NCBI GenBank assembly: GCA_012838505.1
Contig: DUPD01000020.1
Span: forward strand, 1-64,000
Source of the DNA: Bacilli bacterium
Lineage (GTDB): Bacteria > Bacillota > Bacilli > Bacillales > Amphibacillaceae
Direction of reading: 5' to 3'
DNA: 64,000 nt
The position numbers and the translations under genes were made by a program. Below the pieces are notes generated by a model. The model was not told where the DNA came from. It worked only from the letters and a program-made list of their open reading frames with translations, and did not search any database. Positions 20,578 to 29,193 of this stretch are shown one piece after another (position 1 is the stretch's first letter; each line of letters starts with the position of its first letter).

Positions 20578-20865
20578 TTAAAAATCGAGCAATGATTTTG
20601 ACTCCGATTGTCCATAGTTATTAGTTGTGCCTGGATTTGTCTGTTTTTGAACGTTTGAACCGATCATTTTGAGCATTTCTTGTTCACTGATTGTTGGTTG
20701 GTTCAAAGTTGTTGCTTGTTGGGTTGTTGTTTCATTATCTAAAATGAGATCAGCAAGGAGCTTAATTGCTCGTGCGTGTTGTTTTATTTTAGCTTGATCG
20801 GTTGTTTGTTTGGCTTGATCAATTTCTGTAGCCATTTTTAAGACGACTTGTTCAAGACTAATCAT
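20578..20865 (-). CDS. ywdI: YwdI family protein
   Basis: A 95-residue protein with an N-terminal helical region (EQVVLKMATEIDQAK, HARAIKLLADLIL) and a low-complexity C-terminus ending KSLLDF. It matches B. subtilis YwdI in size, layout and position next to gerQ/cwlJ. Function unknown. Confidence 0.7.
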   Translation of the reverse strand: MISLEQVVLKMATEIDQAKQTTDQAKIKQHARAIKLLADLILDNETTTQQATTLNQPTISEQEMLKMIGSNVQKQTNPGTTNNYGQSESKSLLDF

Positions 20866-21038
20866 TCATATCTCCTCCATAAAGTCGGTTCACTTCTAAA
20901 TTTTATTATAACGCAATTGTTTGCCTGTTGTACAAAAATTATTTTTCAAGACCATTTAAAGCTCAAAGTTATCCTTGAAATTTTTAGCCAATTTTGGTGA
21001 TTGTGTGCTATGATAAAGCTAAATTATGATGGAAAGGT

Positions 21039-22133
21039 TTGAGGCATTTGTCAGGGAGAAAATCATTTCGCTTTTTGCTTTATGCTGTGCTTATTTTCAC
21101 ACTTATTTATTTGGTTAGTTTAACCGCGTTTGTATTTAAACCAATTGGCTTATTGCTCGCATCGATTGCTGTTCCGATCGTTGGAGCTGGTTTACTTTAT
21201 TACATAACAAACCCGCTCGTCAACTTGCTTGAGCGCTATAAAGTTAAACGGGTTTTCGGAATTGTGATTGTCTTTCTACTGATGATAGCAGTCGGTTTTT
21301 TCAGTGTTTATTTTGTCATCCCACCGATTCAAGACCAGTTTATGCGGTTAGTTGACACCTTCCCTCAAATTGCCGCTTGGTTTGAGGAGTTATGGGTTTT
21401 TTGGCAAAATCGCCAAGATTATATTCCCGAATCGATTGTTGATTCGATTCAAAATATGATTAATAATTTAGATGTCTATGCTGAACAAATTGTTGGTTCT
21501 TTGTTCTCTTTTATCGGCTCGTTTGTTAGCTTTATCTTTGCGTTAGTGATGATTCCATTCTTCTTATTTTTTATGTTAAAGGATGGTCCGAAGTTTATTC
21601 CATTTGTAACAAGCTTTTTAAGCAAGCCAAAAGCAAAAAGTTTAACAACGCTATTAACGAATATCAACGATGTTCTTGCATCATTTATTCAGGGGCAATT
21701 GTTAGTCAGTTTATGTGTTGGAGTTATGCTATTAATTGGTTATTGGATAGTCGGCTTAAATTATGCGTTAATGTTTGCCGTTTTCGGTCTCTTTATGAAC
21801 TTGATTCCATTTATCGGTCCTTGGCTGTCAGCAATTCCAGCTGTGATTGTTGGTTTCTTCCAAGATCCAATGGTTGGAGTTTGGACGGCGATCATTATGA
21901 TTATTGCGCAACAAGTTGAAAGTAGTTTGATTTCGCCAAATATTATGGGCAAAGTGTTAAAGTTACACCCATTAACTGTTATTACAGTGATTTTGGCCGC
22001 TGGTGCCATCGGTGGATTTTTAGGGATTCTCTTTGCTGTACCTGCTTATGCTGTCGCAAAAACAATTACGACACATTTTTATCATATTTATACAGATAAT
22101 CACCGGCCTGCTGGTGAACGTAATCTCTTCTAA
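21039..22133 (+). CDS. AI-2E family transporter (UPF0118)
   Basis: A 364-residue membrane protein with about eight predicted helices and the family pattern: an N-terminal pair of helices, a central amphipathic region (PQIAAWFEELWVFW), FFLFFMLKDGPKF, and the C-terminal LIPFIGPWLSAIPAVIVGF and ISPNIMGKVLKLHPL motifs. Some members export autoinducer-2, others are Na+/H+ antiporters, so the substrate is open. Starts are TTG only; TTG at 21048 gives better spacing to the ribosome site than 21039. Confidence 0.85.
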   Translation: MRHLSGRKSFRFLLYAVLIFTLIYLVSLTAFVFKPIGLLLASIAVPIVGAGLLYYITNPLVNLLERYKVKRVFGIVIVFLLMIAVGFFSVYFVIPPIQDQFMRLVDTFPQIAAWFEELWVFWQNRQDYIPESIVDSIQNMINNLDVYAEQIVGSLFSFIGSFVSFIFALVMIPFFLFFMLKDGPKFIPFVTSFLSKPKAKSLTTLLTNINDVLASFIQGQLLVSLCVGVMLLIGYWIVGLNYALMFAVFGLFMNLIPFIGPWLSAIPAVIVGFFQDPMVGVWTAIIMIIAQQVESSLISPNIMGKVLKLHPLTVITVILAAGAIGGFLGILFAVPAYAVAKTITTHFYHIYTDNHRPAGERNLF

Positions 22134-22160
22134 ATCGGCTCACTCGAGTCCGCTATCATC

Positions 22161-22199
22161 ATGGTATGCTGACAATAATCGTGTCAGCATACCATCTTT
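22161..22199 (+). terminator. Terminator after the AI-2E family gene
   Basis: Perfect 14-bp stem ATGGTATGCTGACA/TGTCAGCATACCAT followed by CTTTT, just before recQ. Confidence 0.8.
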
Positions 22200-22231
22200 T
22201 GGGGAGAATTTTTTAAAGAAAGGTGGTTTAA

Positions 22232-24310
22232 ATGAGTTTAATTCAACCACAACAGATTTTACAGGATTATTTTGGTTTTGCTGATTTTAGGACGGGGCAA
22301 AGGGAGTTGCTCATGCGTGTGTTTGAGGGGAAAAATGCGCTTGGGATTATGCCTACGGGTGGTGGTAAGTCGTTATGTTATCAGATTCCGGGGATTTTGT
22401 TGGATGGGACTGCGATTGTGATTTCGCCGCTGATTTCGTTGATGAAGGATCAGGTTGATAGTTTGCATACGTTGGGGGTTAAGGCGACGTATATTAATAG
22501 TAGTTTGACGAGTGATGAGTATGGTGAAAGGATGCAGTTGTTGCGTCAGGGGTATTATGATTTGATTTATGTTGCGCCTGAGCGGTTTGATAATCCTTTC
22601 TTTATGGATGCGATCGATCGGCTCCAAATTTCGTTCATTGCTTTTGATGAGGCTCACTGTATTTCGCAGTGGGGGCATGATTTTAGGCCAAGTTATCGTT
22701 CGATCATTGAGACGATTGATCGGCTTGAGGGGATTCCGTTTCGGATCGCATTAACCGCTACGGCGACTGAAGAAGTGATCCAAGATATTCAGAGTTTACT
22801 ACAGATTGATGATGATTCCGTTGTGAATACGGGCTTCTACCGTGAAAACCTCCACTTCCACGTTGTTAAAGGTCAAGGTAAACAGGACTTTCTGGACAGT
22901 TATCTTCCAAATCATAAACAAGAATCGGGGATTATTTATGCGCCGACGCGTAAGCTTGTTGAGTCGATTCATGCTCAGCTGATTAAGCGTGGCTTTAGAG
23001 CTGCCTATTATCATGCGGGCCTGGCTGAGGATGTTCGCAGAAAGCAACAGAATCGGTTCATTAATGATCAAGTTGAAATTATGGTCGCGACGAATGCGTT
23101 TGGGATGGGGATTGATAAGTCGAACGTTCGGTATGTGATCCATTATAGTTTGCCGATGAATATTGAAGCTTATTATCAAGAGGCTGGACGGGCTGGTCGT
23201 GATGGTGAAGTGAGTGATTGTATTTTATTATTTTCTGGTCAGGATAGTCATTTGCAAACATTTTTTATTGATCAATCGGAGCTCGATGATGAGAAAAAAG
23301 CGCTTGAGTATAAAAAGCTCCGGGCGATGATTAATTATTGCCATACCGACAATTGTTTACCGTGTTATATTCTTGATTATTTTGGTGAAAAAAATCCTTA
23401 CAATGATTGCGGTCATTGTACGAATTGTACCGATCAGAGTGAAAAAGTTGATCGCACCCGTGATGCACAGATGGTCTTATCTTGCGTGATGCGTATGGAT
23501 CAGCGCTTTGGGGCGACGTTAACTGCCAAGGTGCTTAAAGGATCGGCTGATAAAAAAGTGAAGCAGTTCGGTCTTGATCAGCTATCGACGTACGGGCTGA
23601 TGAAGCAACGGACTGAAAAACAGATTACTGAATTTATTCATTTTCTCGTTGCTGAAGATTATTTATCAACAGGCGACCATCGTTTTCCAATTTTGAAATT
23701 GACACAAAAAGCAGCCAATGTTTTGAAAGGCCGCGAGCAAGTTTGGATGCGACAAACAGAAGTCCAACAAACGGTAGAAGCTGATTTCGATCAAAAACTT
23801 TTCGAACAGTTCCGTCAGCTCCGAAAAGAAATTGCTACCGAGGAAAACGTCCCACCTTACGTTGTCTTTTCAGATGCTACGCTAAAGGATCTATGTCGTT
23901 TCTTACCTGAAAATAAAGCAGACATGCTTGCGATTAAAGGTATTGGTTTGAAAAAATTTGATGCTTACGGCGAAGCATTTTTAGATGTTATTCGGTTACA
24001 AACAAGTGATCAACCAAGTCATTTGATTAGTTTTGAATTGTATGATTCCGGTCAGCCGATTGAGTTAATCGCTAACAGGCGCCAGCTGAAAGAAGATACT
24101 ATTGCATCACATTTGTTTAAAGCCTATCAAGAAGGACATTCACTAAACTGGGACGATTTTTTCGATGATGAAATTGAGGAAACAGTCCTAGAAGCATATG
24201 AATGGCTCGACGAACCTCAGTTGAAGCAAATCAAAGAAGCCGTATCTGACCATATCGATTACACGATGATCAGGGCAGTTCTAGTTAAAAATGAGTTATG
24301 GGAATCATAA
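22232..24310 (+). CDS. recQ: ATP-dependent DNA helicase RecQ
   Basis: A 692-residue 3'-5' DNA helicase. Visible in order: Walker A (MPTGGGKSLCYQIPG), DEAH box (FDEAHCISQWGHDFRP), helicase C domain (AGRAGRDGEVSDCILL), the zinc-binding cysteines (DNCLPCYIL and CGHCTNC), a winged helix, an HRDC domain near residues 515-590 and a C-terminal helix-turn-helix tail. B. subtilis has two RecQ forms; this is the long one. Ribosome site AAAGGTGG. Confidence 0.95.
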   Translation: MSLIQPQQILQDYFGFADFRTGQRELLMRVFEGKNALGIMPTGGGKSLCYQIPGILLDGTAIVISPLISLMKDQVDSLHTLGVKATYINSSLTSDEYGERMQLLRQGYYDLIYVAPERFDNPFFMDAIDRLQISFIAFDEAHCISQWGHDFRPSYRSIIETIDRLEGIPFRIALTATATEEVIQDIQSLLQIDDDSVVNTGFYRENLHFHVVKGQGKQDFLDSYLPNHKQESGIIYAPTRKLVESIHAQLIKRGFRAAYYHAGLAEDVRRKQQNRFINDQVEIMVATNAFGMGIDKSNVRYVIHYSLPMNIEAYYQEAGRAGRDGEVSDCILLFSGQDSHLQTFFIDQSELDDEKKALEYKKLRAMINYCHTDNCLPCYILDYFGEKNPYNDCGHCTNCTDQSEKVDRTRDAQMVLSCVMRMDQRFGATLTAKVLKGSADKKVKQFGLDQLSTYGLMKQRTEKQITEFIHFLVAEDYLSTGDHRFPILKLTQKAANVLKGREQVWMRQTEVQQTVEADFDQKLFEQFRQLRKEIATEENVPPYVVFSDATLKDLCRFLPENKADMLAIKGIGLKKFDAYGEAFLDVIRLQTSDQPSHLISFELYDSGQPIELIANRRQLKEDTIASHLFKAYQEGHSLNWDDFFDDEIEETVLEAYEWLDEPQLKQIKEAVSDHIDYTMIRAVLVKNELWES

Positions 24311-24324
24311 TTTTCAAAGTAAAA

Positions 24325-24359
24325 AGTCATTCGTGATTAAATCACGAATGACTTTTTTT
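24325..24359 (+). terminator. Terminator after recQ
   Basis: Stem AGTCATTCGTGAT/ATCACGAATGACT followed by TTTTTTT. Confidence 0.9.
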
Positions 24360-24413
24360 GTGCCTAATTCTCTCTTTTTCAACTCGATTCCCTTTAATAA
24401 CCACTGATAGTAT

Positions 24414-24427
24414 GTAAATTTACAGTA
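24414..24427. promoter_or_regulatory. Candidate operator upstream of the micro-ORF
   Basis: The palindrome GTAAATTTAC (24414-24423) overlaps ATTTACAGTA (24418-24427), whose reverse complement TACTGTAAAT recurs at 24725-24734 in front of the Rgg gene. It lies about 80 bp upstream of the micro-ORF start. No strong SigA promoter is seen downstream, as would suit an activated promoter. Confidence 0.4.
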
Positions 24428-24501
24428 ATATACACTTTTTTTACTCATGTCAGATAACCTAGAGTTGAGTTAATAATTAGTAAATGAAGGAGGTTATCGA
24501 C

Positions 24502-24531
24502 ATGGAAGGTTGGTTAATCGGCGGTTACTAA
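24502..24531 (+). CDS. Putative 9-residue leaderless signalling peptide
   Basis: ATG plus eight codons encode MEGWLIGGY. A perfect ribosome site (AAGGAGGT, 24487-24494) lies seven bases upstream, stronger than that of most genes here. The ORF is followed 46 bp later by its own terminator, so it forms a mini transcription unit of about 150-200 nt. The next gene is an Rgg-type regulator. Short hydrophobic or aromatic peptides, some with a Gly-Gly end or Trp, are known partners of Rgg proteins in streptococci, and one (the SpeB-inducing peptide of RopB) has no leader. Alternatively it is a leader peptide or a chance ORF. Confidence 0.55.
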   Translation: MEGWLIGGY

Positions 24532-24576
24532 AAATCAGTTTTGTATAAAGCACTAAATTTAAATAATACCTTTTTG

Positions 24577-24638
24577 GCACATTGTTTCTGAATCCTAGCT
24601 AGTTTTAACTAGGTAAATGAAATTATGTGCTTTTTTTT
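24577..24638 (+). terminator. Terminator after the micro-ORF
   Basis: Outer stem GCACATTGTTTC with GAAATTATGTGC enclosing an inner stem CCTAG/CTAGG, followed by eight T. It separates the micro-ORF from the Rgg gene. Confidence 0.8.
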
Positions 24639-24724
24639 GTCTTTTGAAAAATTAATTGAATTGATTGTTTATCAATTGGCTTAATAAATTTATTATCTCA
24701 TTACTATTTTAAAAAGATTTGTTA

Positions 24725-24734
24725 TACTGTAAAT
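24725..24734 (+). promoter_or_regulatory. Candidate operator in the Rgg promoter
   Basis: TACTGTAAAT, the same 10-mer found inverted at 24418-24427. It overlaps the TTATACT sequence, which could be the -10 of the Rgg gene, so binding here could be autoregulatory. Confidence 0.35.
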
Positions 24735-24861
24735 AATCAGTAAATTAAATCATTTAGTCGTTTTAATGGTGAAGTAACAGTATAAACTACCAAAAAGATT
24801 AGAAATTTAATTATATTTTTTCTTGTTGATAGTAAATCACTAAGTGTTTAGGGGTGAAACG

Positions 24862-25746
24862 ATGTCACTAGGTAAAACAATTAAACAAATTCGAAAAATG
24901 AAAAATATTAAATTGAAATATATTTGTGGAAATGTAATTGAGATGGGCAATTACTGGCGGTTCGAACAGGGACAGATTTCAGTATCGGCCGATACTTTTT
25001 ATCAGATTATTCATAATCTTAATATATCCTTTGAGGAGTTTTCCTTTTATCATAATGGTTTTAAAAATGATAAATTAGATGAATGGGGGAATATGATGAT
25101 TCAGGCATTTCAATCAAGGGATAAAGATCAATTAGAATTGATTGCAACAAATGCTGAAACTGAATTTAACAATACACAACAAGTCAGATATCTACATCTC
25201 CATTACTTAGCTAATATTTATAAATCTTTAGTTAATAAAAATAAAATCAACTCTGTTTGGATCAGTCAGCTTAAACAATATTTAACCGATTGTGAACAGT
25301 GGGGGTACTATGAGGTTTCTCTATTCAATAATATTCTTTTTTGTTTCAGTGATTTAGATACAATATTAGTGCTGTATAAACGCATGAATCAGTCCTATTT
25401 AAGGTCAAAAAGACTACATAAATTCCCCAATGAAGAGGTTATGCTAGCCACAAATATAATATGTTTATGCATTATAGATAAAGCGTATTCGAGTGCAAAT
25501 GAAATAAATCAATTAATACAAAATAAAGAAGTTGGTGAGCGTTCAATGTTTGCCAGAACCTTACTGTTATGGTGTGATGGGTTAGTCAATAAAGTAGTTT
25601 TTAGAAAAGATGAGGGCTTAGAGCAAATAAAAACAAGCTTGGAAATTATGAAGGCTCTAGACATGGAAACAACTTTAAATATGTTCGACCGATGGACCAA
25701 TCAATTATTATTTAAGCAAGATTTCACAAACAAAATTTTACTTTAA
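24862..25746 (+). CDS. Rgg/GadR/MutR family transcriptional regulator
   Basis: A 294-residue protein with an N-terminal helix-turn-helix (GKTIKQIRKMKNIK, YWRFEQGQISVSADTF, LNISFEEFSFY) and an all-helical C-terminal domain of the TPR-like Rgg type. Rgg proteins bind intracellular peptides re-imported by an oligopeptide permease and then activate or repress targets. The ATG at 24862 follows AGGGGTG; an in-frame GTG six codons earlier would overlap it. Its A+T content is higher than that of its neighbours, consistent with acquisition. No target gene other than the micro-ORF is adjacent: metF follows convergently. Confidence 0.85.
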   Translation: MSLGKTIKQIRKMKNIKLKYICGNVIEMGNYWRFEQGQISVSADTFYQIIHNLNISFEEFSFYHNGFKNDKLDEWGNMMIQAFQSRDKDQLELIATNAETEFNNTQQVRYLHLHYLANIYKSLVNKNKINSVWISQLKQYLTDCEQWGYYEVSLFNNILFCFSDLDTILVLYKRMNQSYLRSKRLHKFPNEEVMLATNIICLCIIDKAYSSANEINQLIQNKEVGERSMFARTLLLWCDGLVNKVVFRKDEGLEQIKTSLEIMKALDMETTLNMFDRWTNQLLFKQDFTNKILL

Positions 25747-25751
25747 CCAAA

Positions 25752-25789
25752 AAAACCAGCTCTACTCAAAATGAGTAGAGCTGACTTTT
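25752..25789. terminator. Bidirectional terminator, Rgg gene and metF
   Basis: Stem AGCTCTACTC/GAGTAGAGCT (25759-25768, 25773-25782) with T-tracts on both sides; it serves the two convergent genes. Confidence 0.85.
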
Positions 25790-26652
25790 TATATGACCAA
25801 CAGTTTATTAATTGCATGATATATACGGTGGGCGATATCAGGCTTGTTCATTGTATACAAATGAATACCATCCACACCTTGAGTGATCAGATCAACAATT
25901 TGATCAACTGCATACGCGATACCCGCCTCTCTCATTGCCTCGGGATTATCTTCGTACCTTTGCATCATCGCTAAGAATTTCTTCGGGAGCTTTACACCAC
26001 ATAAACTAACCATCCGTTCGATTTGTCTTTTATTAACAACCGGCATAATCCCAGCTTGAATAGGGACATTTATCCCTGCGATTGCAGCATGTTCTTGAAA
26101 TGAATAGAAATAGTCATTATCAAAAAATAATTGAGTAATCAAATGATCTGTTCCTGCATCAACCTTTCTCTTTAAATAGAGAATATCTTTGACAATACTA
26201 TCAGATTCAATATGACCTTCAGGGTAACAAGCACCAATAATGTTAAAATCACCATGTTCTTTAATAAATGAAACCAGATCGCTCGCATAGTTAAATTCAT
26301 TTTTAGGCGCTATATTCGGGTTAATATCTCCTCGAAGTGCTAGAATATTTTTTATGCCTTGCTCTTCAAATTCACGAATCAGATTTAATGCCTCTGTTTT
26401 AGATAAATTAATACAAGGTAGATGGGCAACACTTTCAATCCCATAGTGATTCTTTATCTTCGATGCAATTTCAACTGTTTTTGATCGTGTACCTTGACCA
26501 ACTGCTCCAAATGTGACGCTAATAAAATCTGGGTCTAATTCTGTTAATTGTTCAACTGTGTCATAAATCATATTTACTGATCCTGGCTGTCTCGGCGGAA
26601 AGATTTCAAATGACAAGACTTTTTTTGAATCAAATAGATCTAAAGTTTTCAT
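25789..26652 (-). CDS. metF: 5,10-methylenetetrahydrofolate reductase
   Basis: Supplies 5-methyl-THF for methionine synthesis. The 287-residue protein is the short flavin-dependent form with VLSFEIFPPR, DPDFISVTFGA, NILALRGDI and DHLITQLFFDN. It is a stand-alone reductase, not the homocysteine methyltransferase fusion (YitJ) of B. subtilis. Its ATG overlaps the metE stop by four bases (ATGA), so translation is coupled to metE. Confidence 0.95.
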   Translation of the reverse strand: MKTLDLFDSKKVLSFEIFPPRQPGSVNMIYDTVEQLTELDPDFISVTFGAVGQGTRSKTVEIASKIKNHYGIESVAHLPCINLSKTEALNLIREFEEQGIKNILALRGDINPNIAPKNEFNYASDLVSFIKEHGDFNIIGACYPEGHIESDSIVKDILYLKRKVDAGTDHLITQLFFDNDYFYSFQEHAAIAGINVPIQAGIMPVVNKRQIERMVSLCGVKLPKKFLAMMQRYEDNPEAMREAGIAYAVDQIVDLITQGVDGIHLYTMNKPDIAHRIYHAINKLLVI

Positions 26653-28925
26653 TGAAATAATTCCCGTTTAACTTCATTAACCGCTTCAACCATATTTCTA
26701 AGACTTTCTGCAACTTCCTTATTCCCTCTTGTCTTTAATCCACAGTCTGGATTGACCCAAACTTTTTCCCGTGGCATCTTCTCTAAGATATGGGTGATGA
26801 CAGCTTTAATCTCAGGTACACTTGGAATTCTCGGCGAATGAATATCGTAGACACCTGGTCCGACTTGTGTTTTAAATTGACTTTCTCGTAAAACATCCAC
26901 AATTGAAAGGTCTGAACGAGATGCTTCAAAGGTAATTACATCCGCATCCATTTGGTCAATATCTTCAATAATATCCGAAAATTCACTGTAGCACATGTGT
27001 GTATGAATTTGCGTTTCAGGTCTTACGCCACTATGAACGAGTCGAAAGGCAGGAATTGCCCAATCAAGATATTCACTATACCAATCACTTTTTCTAAGCG
27101 GTAACTTTTCTCTTAAAGCCGCTTCGTCTACTTGAATATGACGAATCCCTTCTTTTTCAAGGTCAAGCACTTCTTCTCTTATCGCCAAAGCAATTTGTAA
27201 AACACAATCTTTTAGCGAAATATCTTCTCTTGGGAATGACCAATTTAGAATCGTAATTGGTCCTGTTAACATCCCTTTCACTGGCTTATTTGTTAGTGAT
27301 TGAGCATAGGCAGAGTACTCAACTGTGATCGGACTTGTTCGGCTCACATCTCCCCAAATAATCGGTGGTTTCACACATCTTGTTCCATACGATTGTACCC
27401 AGGCATTTTGAGTAAAGATAAAGCCTTCAAGATGTTCACCAAAATATTCAACCATATCGTTTCTTTCAAACTCGCCATGGACTAAAATGTCTAAGCCAAT
27501 GTCTTCTTGTAGTGCGATACATTCTGCAATTTTTTGTTTATTAAATGCTGTATATTGTTCTAAAGAAATTTCACCCTTTTTAAATCGTGCACGGTTTTCC
27601 TTTACATCAAGTGTTTGTGGAAACGAGCCAATTGTCGTTGTCGGTAATGACGGTAGATTGAATTTTGCTCGTTGCAGACGTTCCCGTTCAGAAAAAGCAG
27701 GTTGTCTTTGAAAATCTTGTTCAGTTAATGATTTCACTCTATCCTGTACAACTAAATTTTCAAAGTGATCACGATTATCAAAGGTAGATTTTCTTGTTTT
27801 GAACTCCAAGTTATCTTGATAATTTTCCTCCTCAAAAATATGCGATAATTCGATCAATTCAGTTAACTTTTCTTCAGCGAATGCTAAATGTTGTTTTTCT
27901 GTATCCGCAAGTTTATGTTCGTTGTCTAAAGTGTATGGAACATGAAGTAATGAACAAGACGTATTAAGAACGATCGATGGACTCTTCACTTTTAATTGAT
28001 TAATTAATAATACTGTTTGATCATAGCGATTACGCCAAATATTTTTACCATTAATAACTCCAGCAAACAAGATTTTATCGTTCGGGAAACCAAACTCATT
28101 AATCAATGTTAAGTTTTTTCTTCCTTCAACAAAATCAAGACCTAAGCCGTCGAAAGGTAAATCGATTGCTGTTTGATAGATATCACGGATATCGCCAAAG
28201 TAAGTTTGAAGAAGTACTTTGATTGAACCTTTTCGTTCAAGAATCTCTGTGTAAAGTTGTTTAAATAGGGTTTGATCTTCTTTAGTCAAATCCATCACAA
28301 GTGATGGTTCATCAAATTGAATCCATTCTGCCCCCAACTTTTCAAATTTCTCAATGATGTTGACATAGGCTGTCACTATATCTTCAATAAAATCATTCGC
28401 CTGTTTTTGACCCGTATATTTAGCCAATTTTAAGAAAGTAAATGCACCTATAATAACAGGCTTAGTAATTACTCCATCATTCTTTGCTTCTTCAAATTCT
28501 TCAAAAGGTTTGTTTCCAACTAATGATAACCTAGTCTCATCTTCAATTTCAGGAACAATATAGTGATAATTCGTGTTAAACCACTTCTTCATCGCCAATG
28601 CTTTTACATCGCCCTGCTCACCTTGGTAGCCTCGAGCCATTGCAAAATATTGATCGATTGGAGTTAGTTTTAATTGTTGATACTTTTTCGGGATCGCATT
28701 TAGTAACACTGCTGTATCTAGAACATTGTCATACAACGAAAAATCATTTGATGATATAAAATCAATTCCGTTATTTAGTTGTTTGTCCCAATGCCTTTTT
28801 CTTAACTGTGCTGCTGACTTTTGAAGATCAACTTCTGTAAGGTCTCCCTTAAAGTATTGCTCTGTTGCAAATTTTAATTCTCGTAAAGCTCCTATCCTTG
28901 GATACCCAATCACTGCTGTTTTCAT
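26649..28925 (-). CDS. metE: Cobalamin-independent methionine synthase
   Basis: Transfers the methyl group of 5-methyltetrahydropteroyl-polyglutamate to homocysteine. The 758-residue protein has the duplicated barrel of MetE and its zinc site (His and Cys in HTHMCYSEF, Cys in VNPDCGLKTRG). ATG at 28925 has GAGGGGG upstream; the frame extends ten codons further without support. There is no S-box or T-box in front of it. Instead a LysR-type palindrome lies about 90 bp upstream. Confidence 0.96.
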   Translation of the reverse strand: MKTAVIGYPRIGALRELKFATEQYFKGDLTEVDLQKSAAQLRKRHWDKQLNNGIDFISSNDFSLYDNVLDTAVLLNAIPKKYQQLKLTPIDQYFAMARGYQGEQGDVKALAMKKWFNTNYHYIVPEIEDETRLSLVGNKPFEEFEEAKNDGVITKPVIIGAFTFLKLAKYTGQKQANDFIEDIVTAYVNIIEKFEKLGAEWIQFDEPSLVMDLTKEDQTLFKQLYTEILERKGSIKVLLQTYFGDIRDIYQTAIDLPFDGLGLDFVEGRKNLTLINEFGFPNDKILFAGVINGKNIWRNRYDQTVLLINQLKVKSPSIVLNTSCSLLHVPYTLDNEHKLADTEKQHLAFAEEKLTELIELSHIFEEENYQDNLEFKTRKSTFDNRDHFENLVVQDRVKSLTEQDFQRQPAFSERERLQRAKFNLPSLPTTTIGSFPQTLDVKENRARFKKGEISLEQYTAFNKQKIAECIALQEDIGLDILVHGEFERNDMVEYFGEHLEGFIFTQNAWVQSYGTRCVKPPIIWGDVSRTSPITVEYSAYAQSLTNKPVKGMLTGPITILNWSFPREDISLKDCVLQIALAIREEVLDLEKEGIRHIQVDEAALREKLPLRKSDWYSEYLDWAIPAFRLVHSGVRPETQIHTHMCYSEFSDIIEDIDQMDADVITFEASRSDLSIVDVLRESQFKTQVGPGVYDIHSPRIPSVPEIKAVITHILEKMPREKVWVNPDCGLKTRGNKEVAESLRNMVEAVNEVKRELFQ

Positions 28926-29009
28926 TATTATTCCCCCTCGTTTGTTTATTACCATGATTCTACCATATCGTATTCCAAATAAAGTAATACCTATTTCTTA
29001 TCACTAGAT

Positions 29010-29024
29010 ATAGCTTTAAGCTAT
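29010..29024. promoter_or_regulatory. MET-box-like LysR operator before metE
   Basis: Perfect 15-bp palindrome ATAGCTTTAAGCTAT, centred 92 bp upstream of the metE start. It resembles the streptococcal MetR/MtaR box (TATAGTTTnAAACTATA) in layout. This would mean protein-based control of metE-metF. The regulator gene is not in the window. Confidence 0.45.
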
Positions 29025-29026
29025 GG

Positions 29027-29068
29027 GTCAGTCATTCATATAAGTAAACAATTATGAAATTGACTGAC
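29027..29068. repeat. Inverted repeat upstream of metE
   Basis: GTCAGTCA (29027-29034) and TGACTGAC (29061-29068), extended inward by TTCATA/TATGAA. There is no T-tract on either side, so it is not a terminator. It directly abuts the LysR-type palindrome and may be a second protein site. Confidence 0.5.
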
Positions 29069-29138
29069 TACGGGAATAATATGCCTACATTTTTTAAGGT
29101 CAAGTAATGAGATTGAACTGACAGTTGAGTTATTCATT

Positions 29139-29187
29139 AAAAAAGACGATTGATCACACCACATTAAAATGTGAGTAATCAATCGTC
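29139..29187 (-). terminator. Terminator after the M29 aminopeptidase gene
   Basis: Stem GACGATTGAT/ATCAATCGTC with a tract of six T on the minus strand. Confidence 0.85.
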
Positions 29188-29193
29188 GATTCA

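Noticed and set aside
22134-24310. Minus-strand frames inside recQ
   Set aside because: They are shadows of the recQ codons, with low-complexity composition and no ribosome sites.
28926-29193. S-box or T-box before metE
   Set aside because: None of the conserved core motifs was found on the minus strand.
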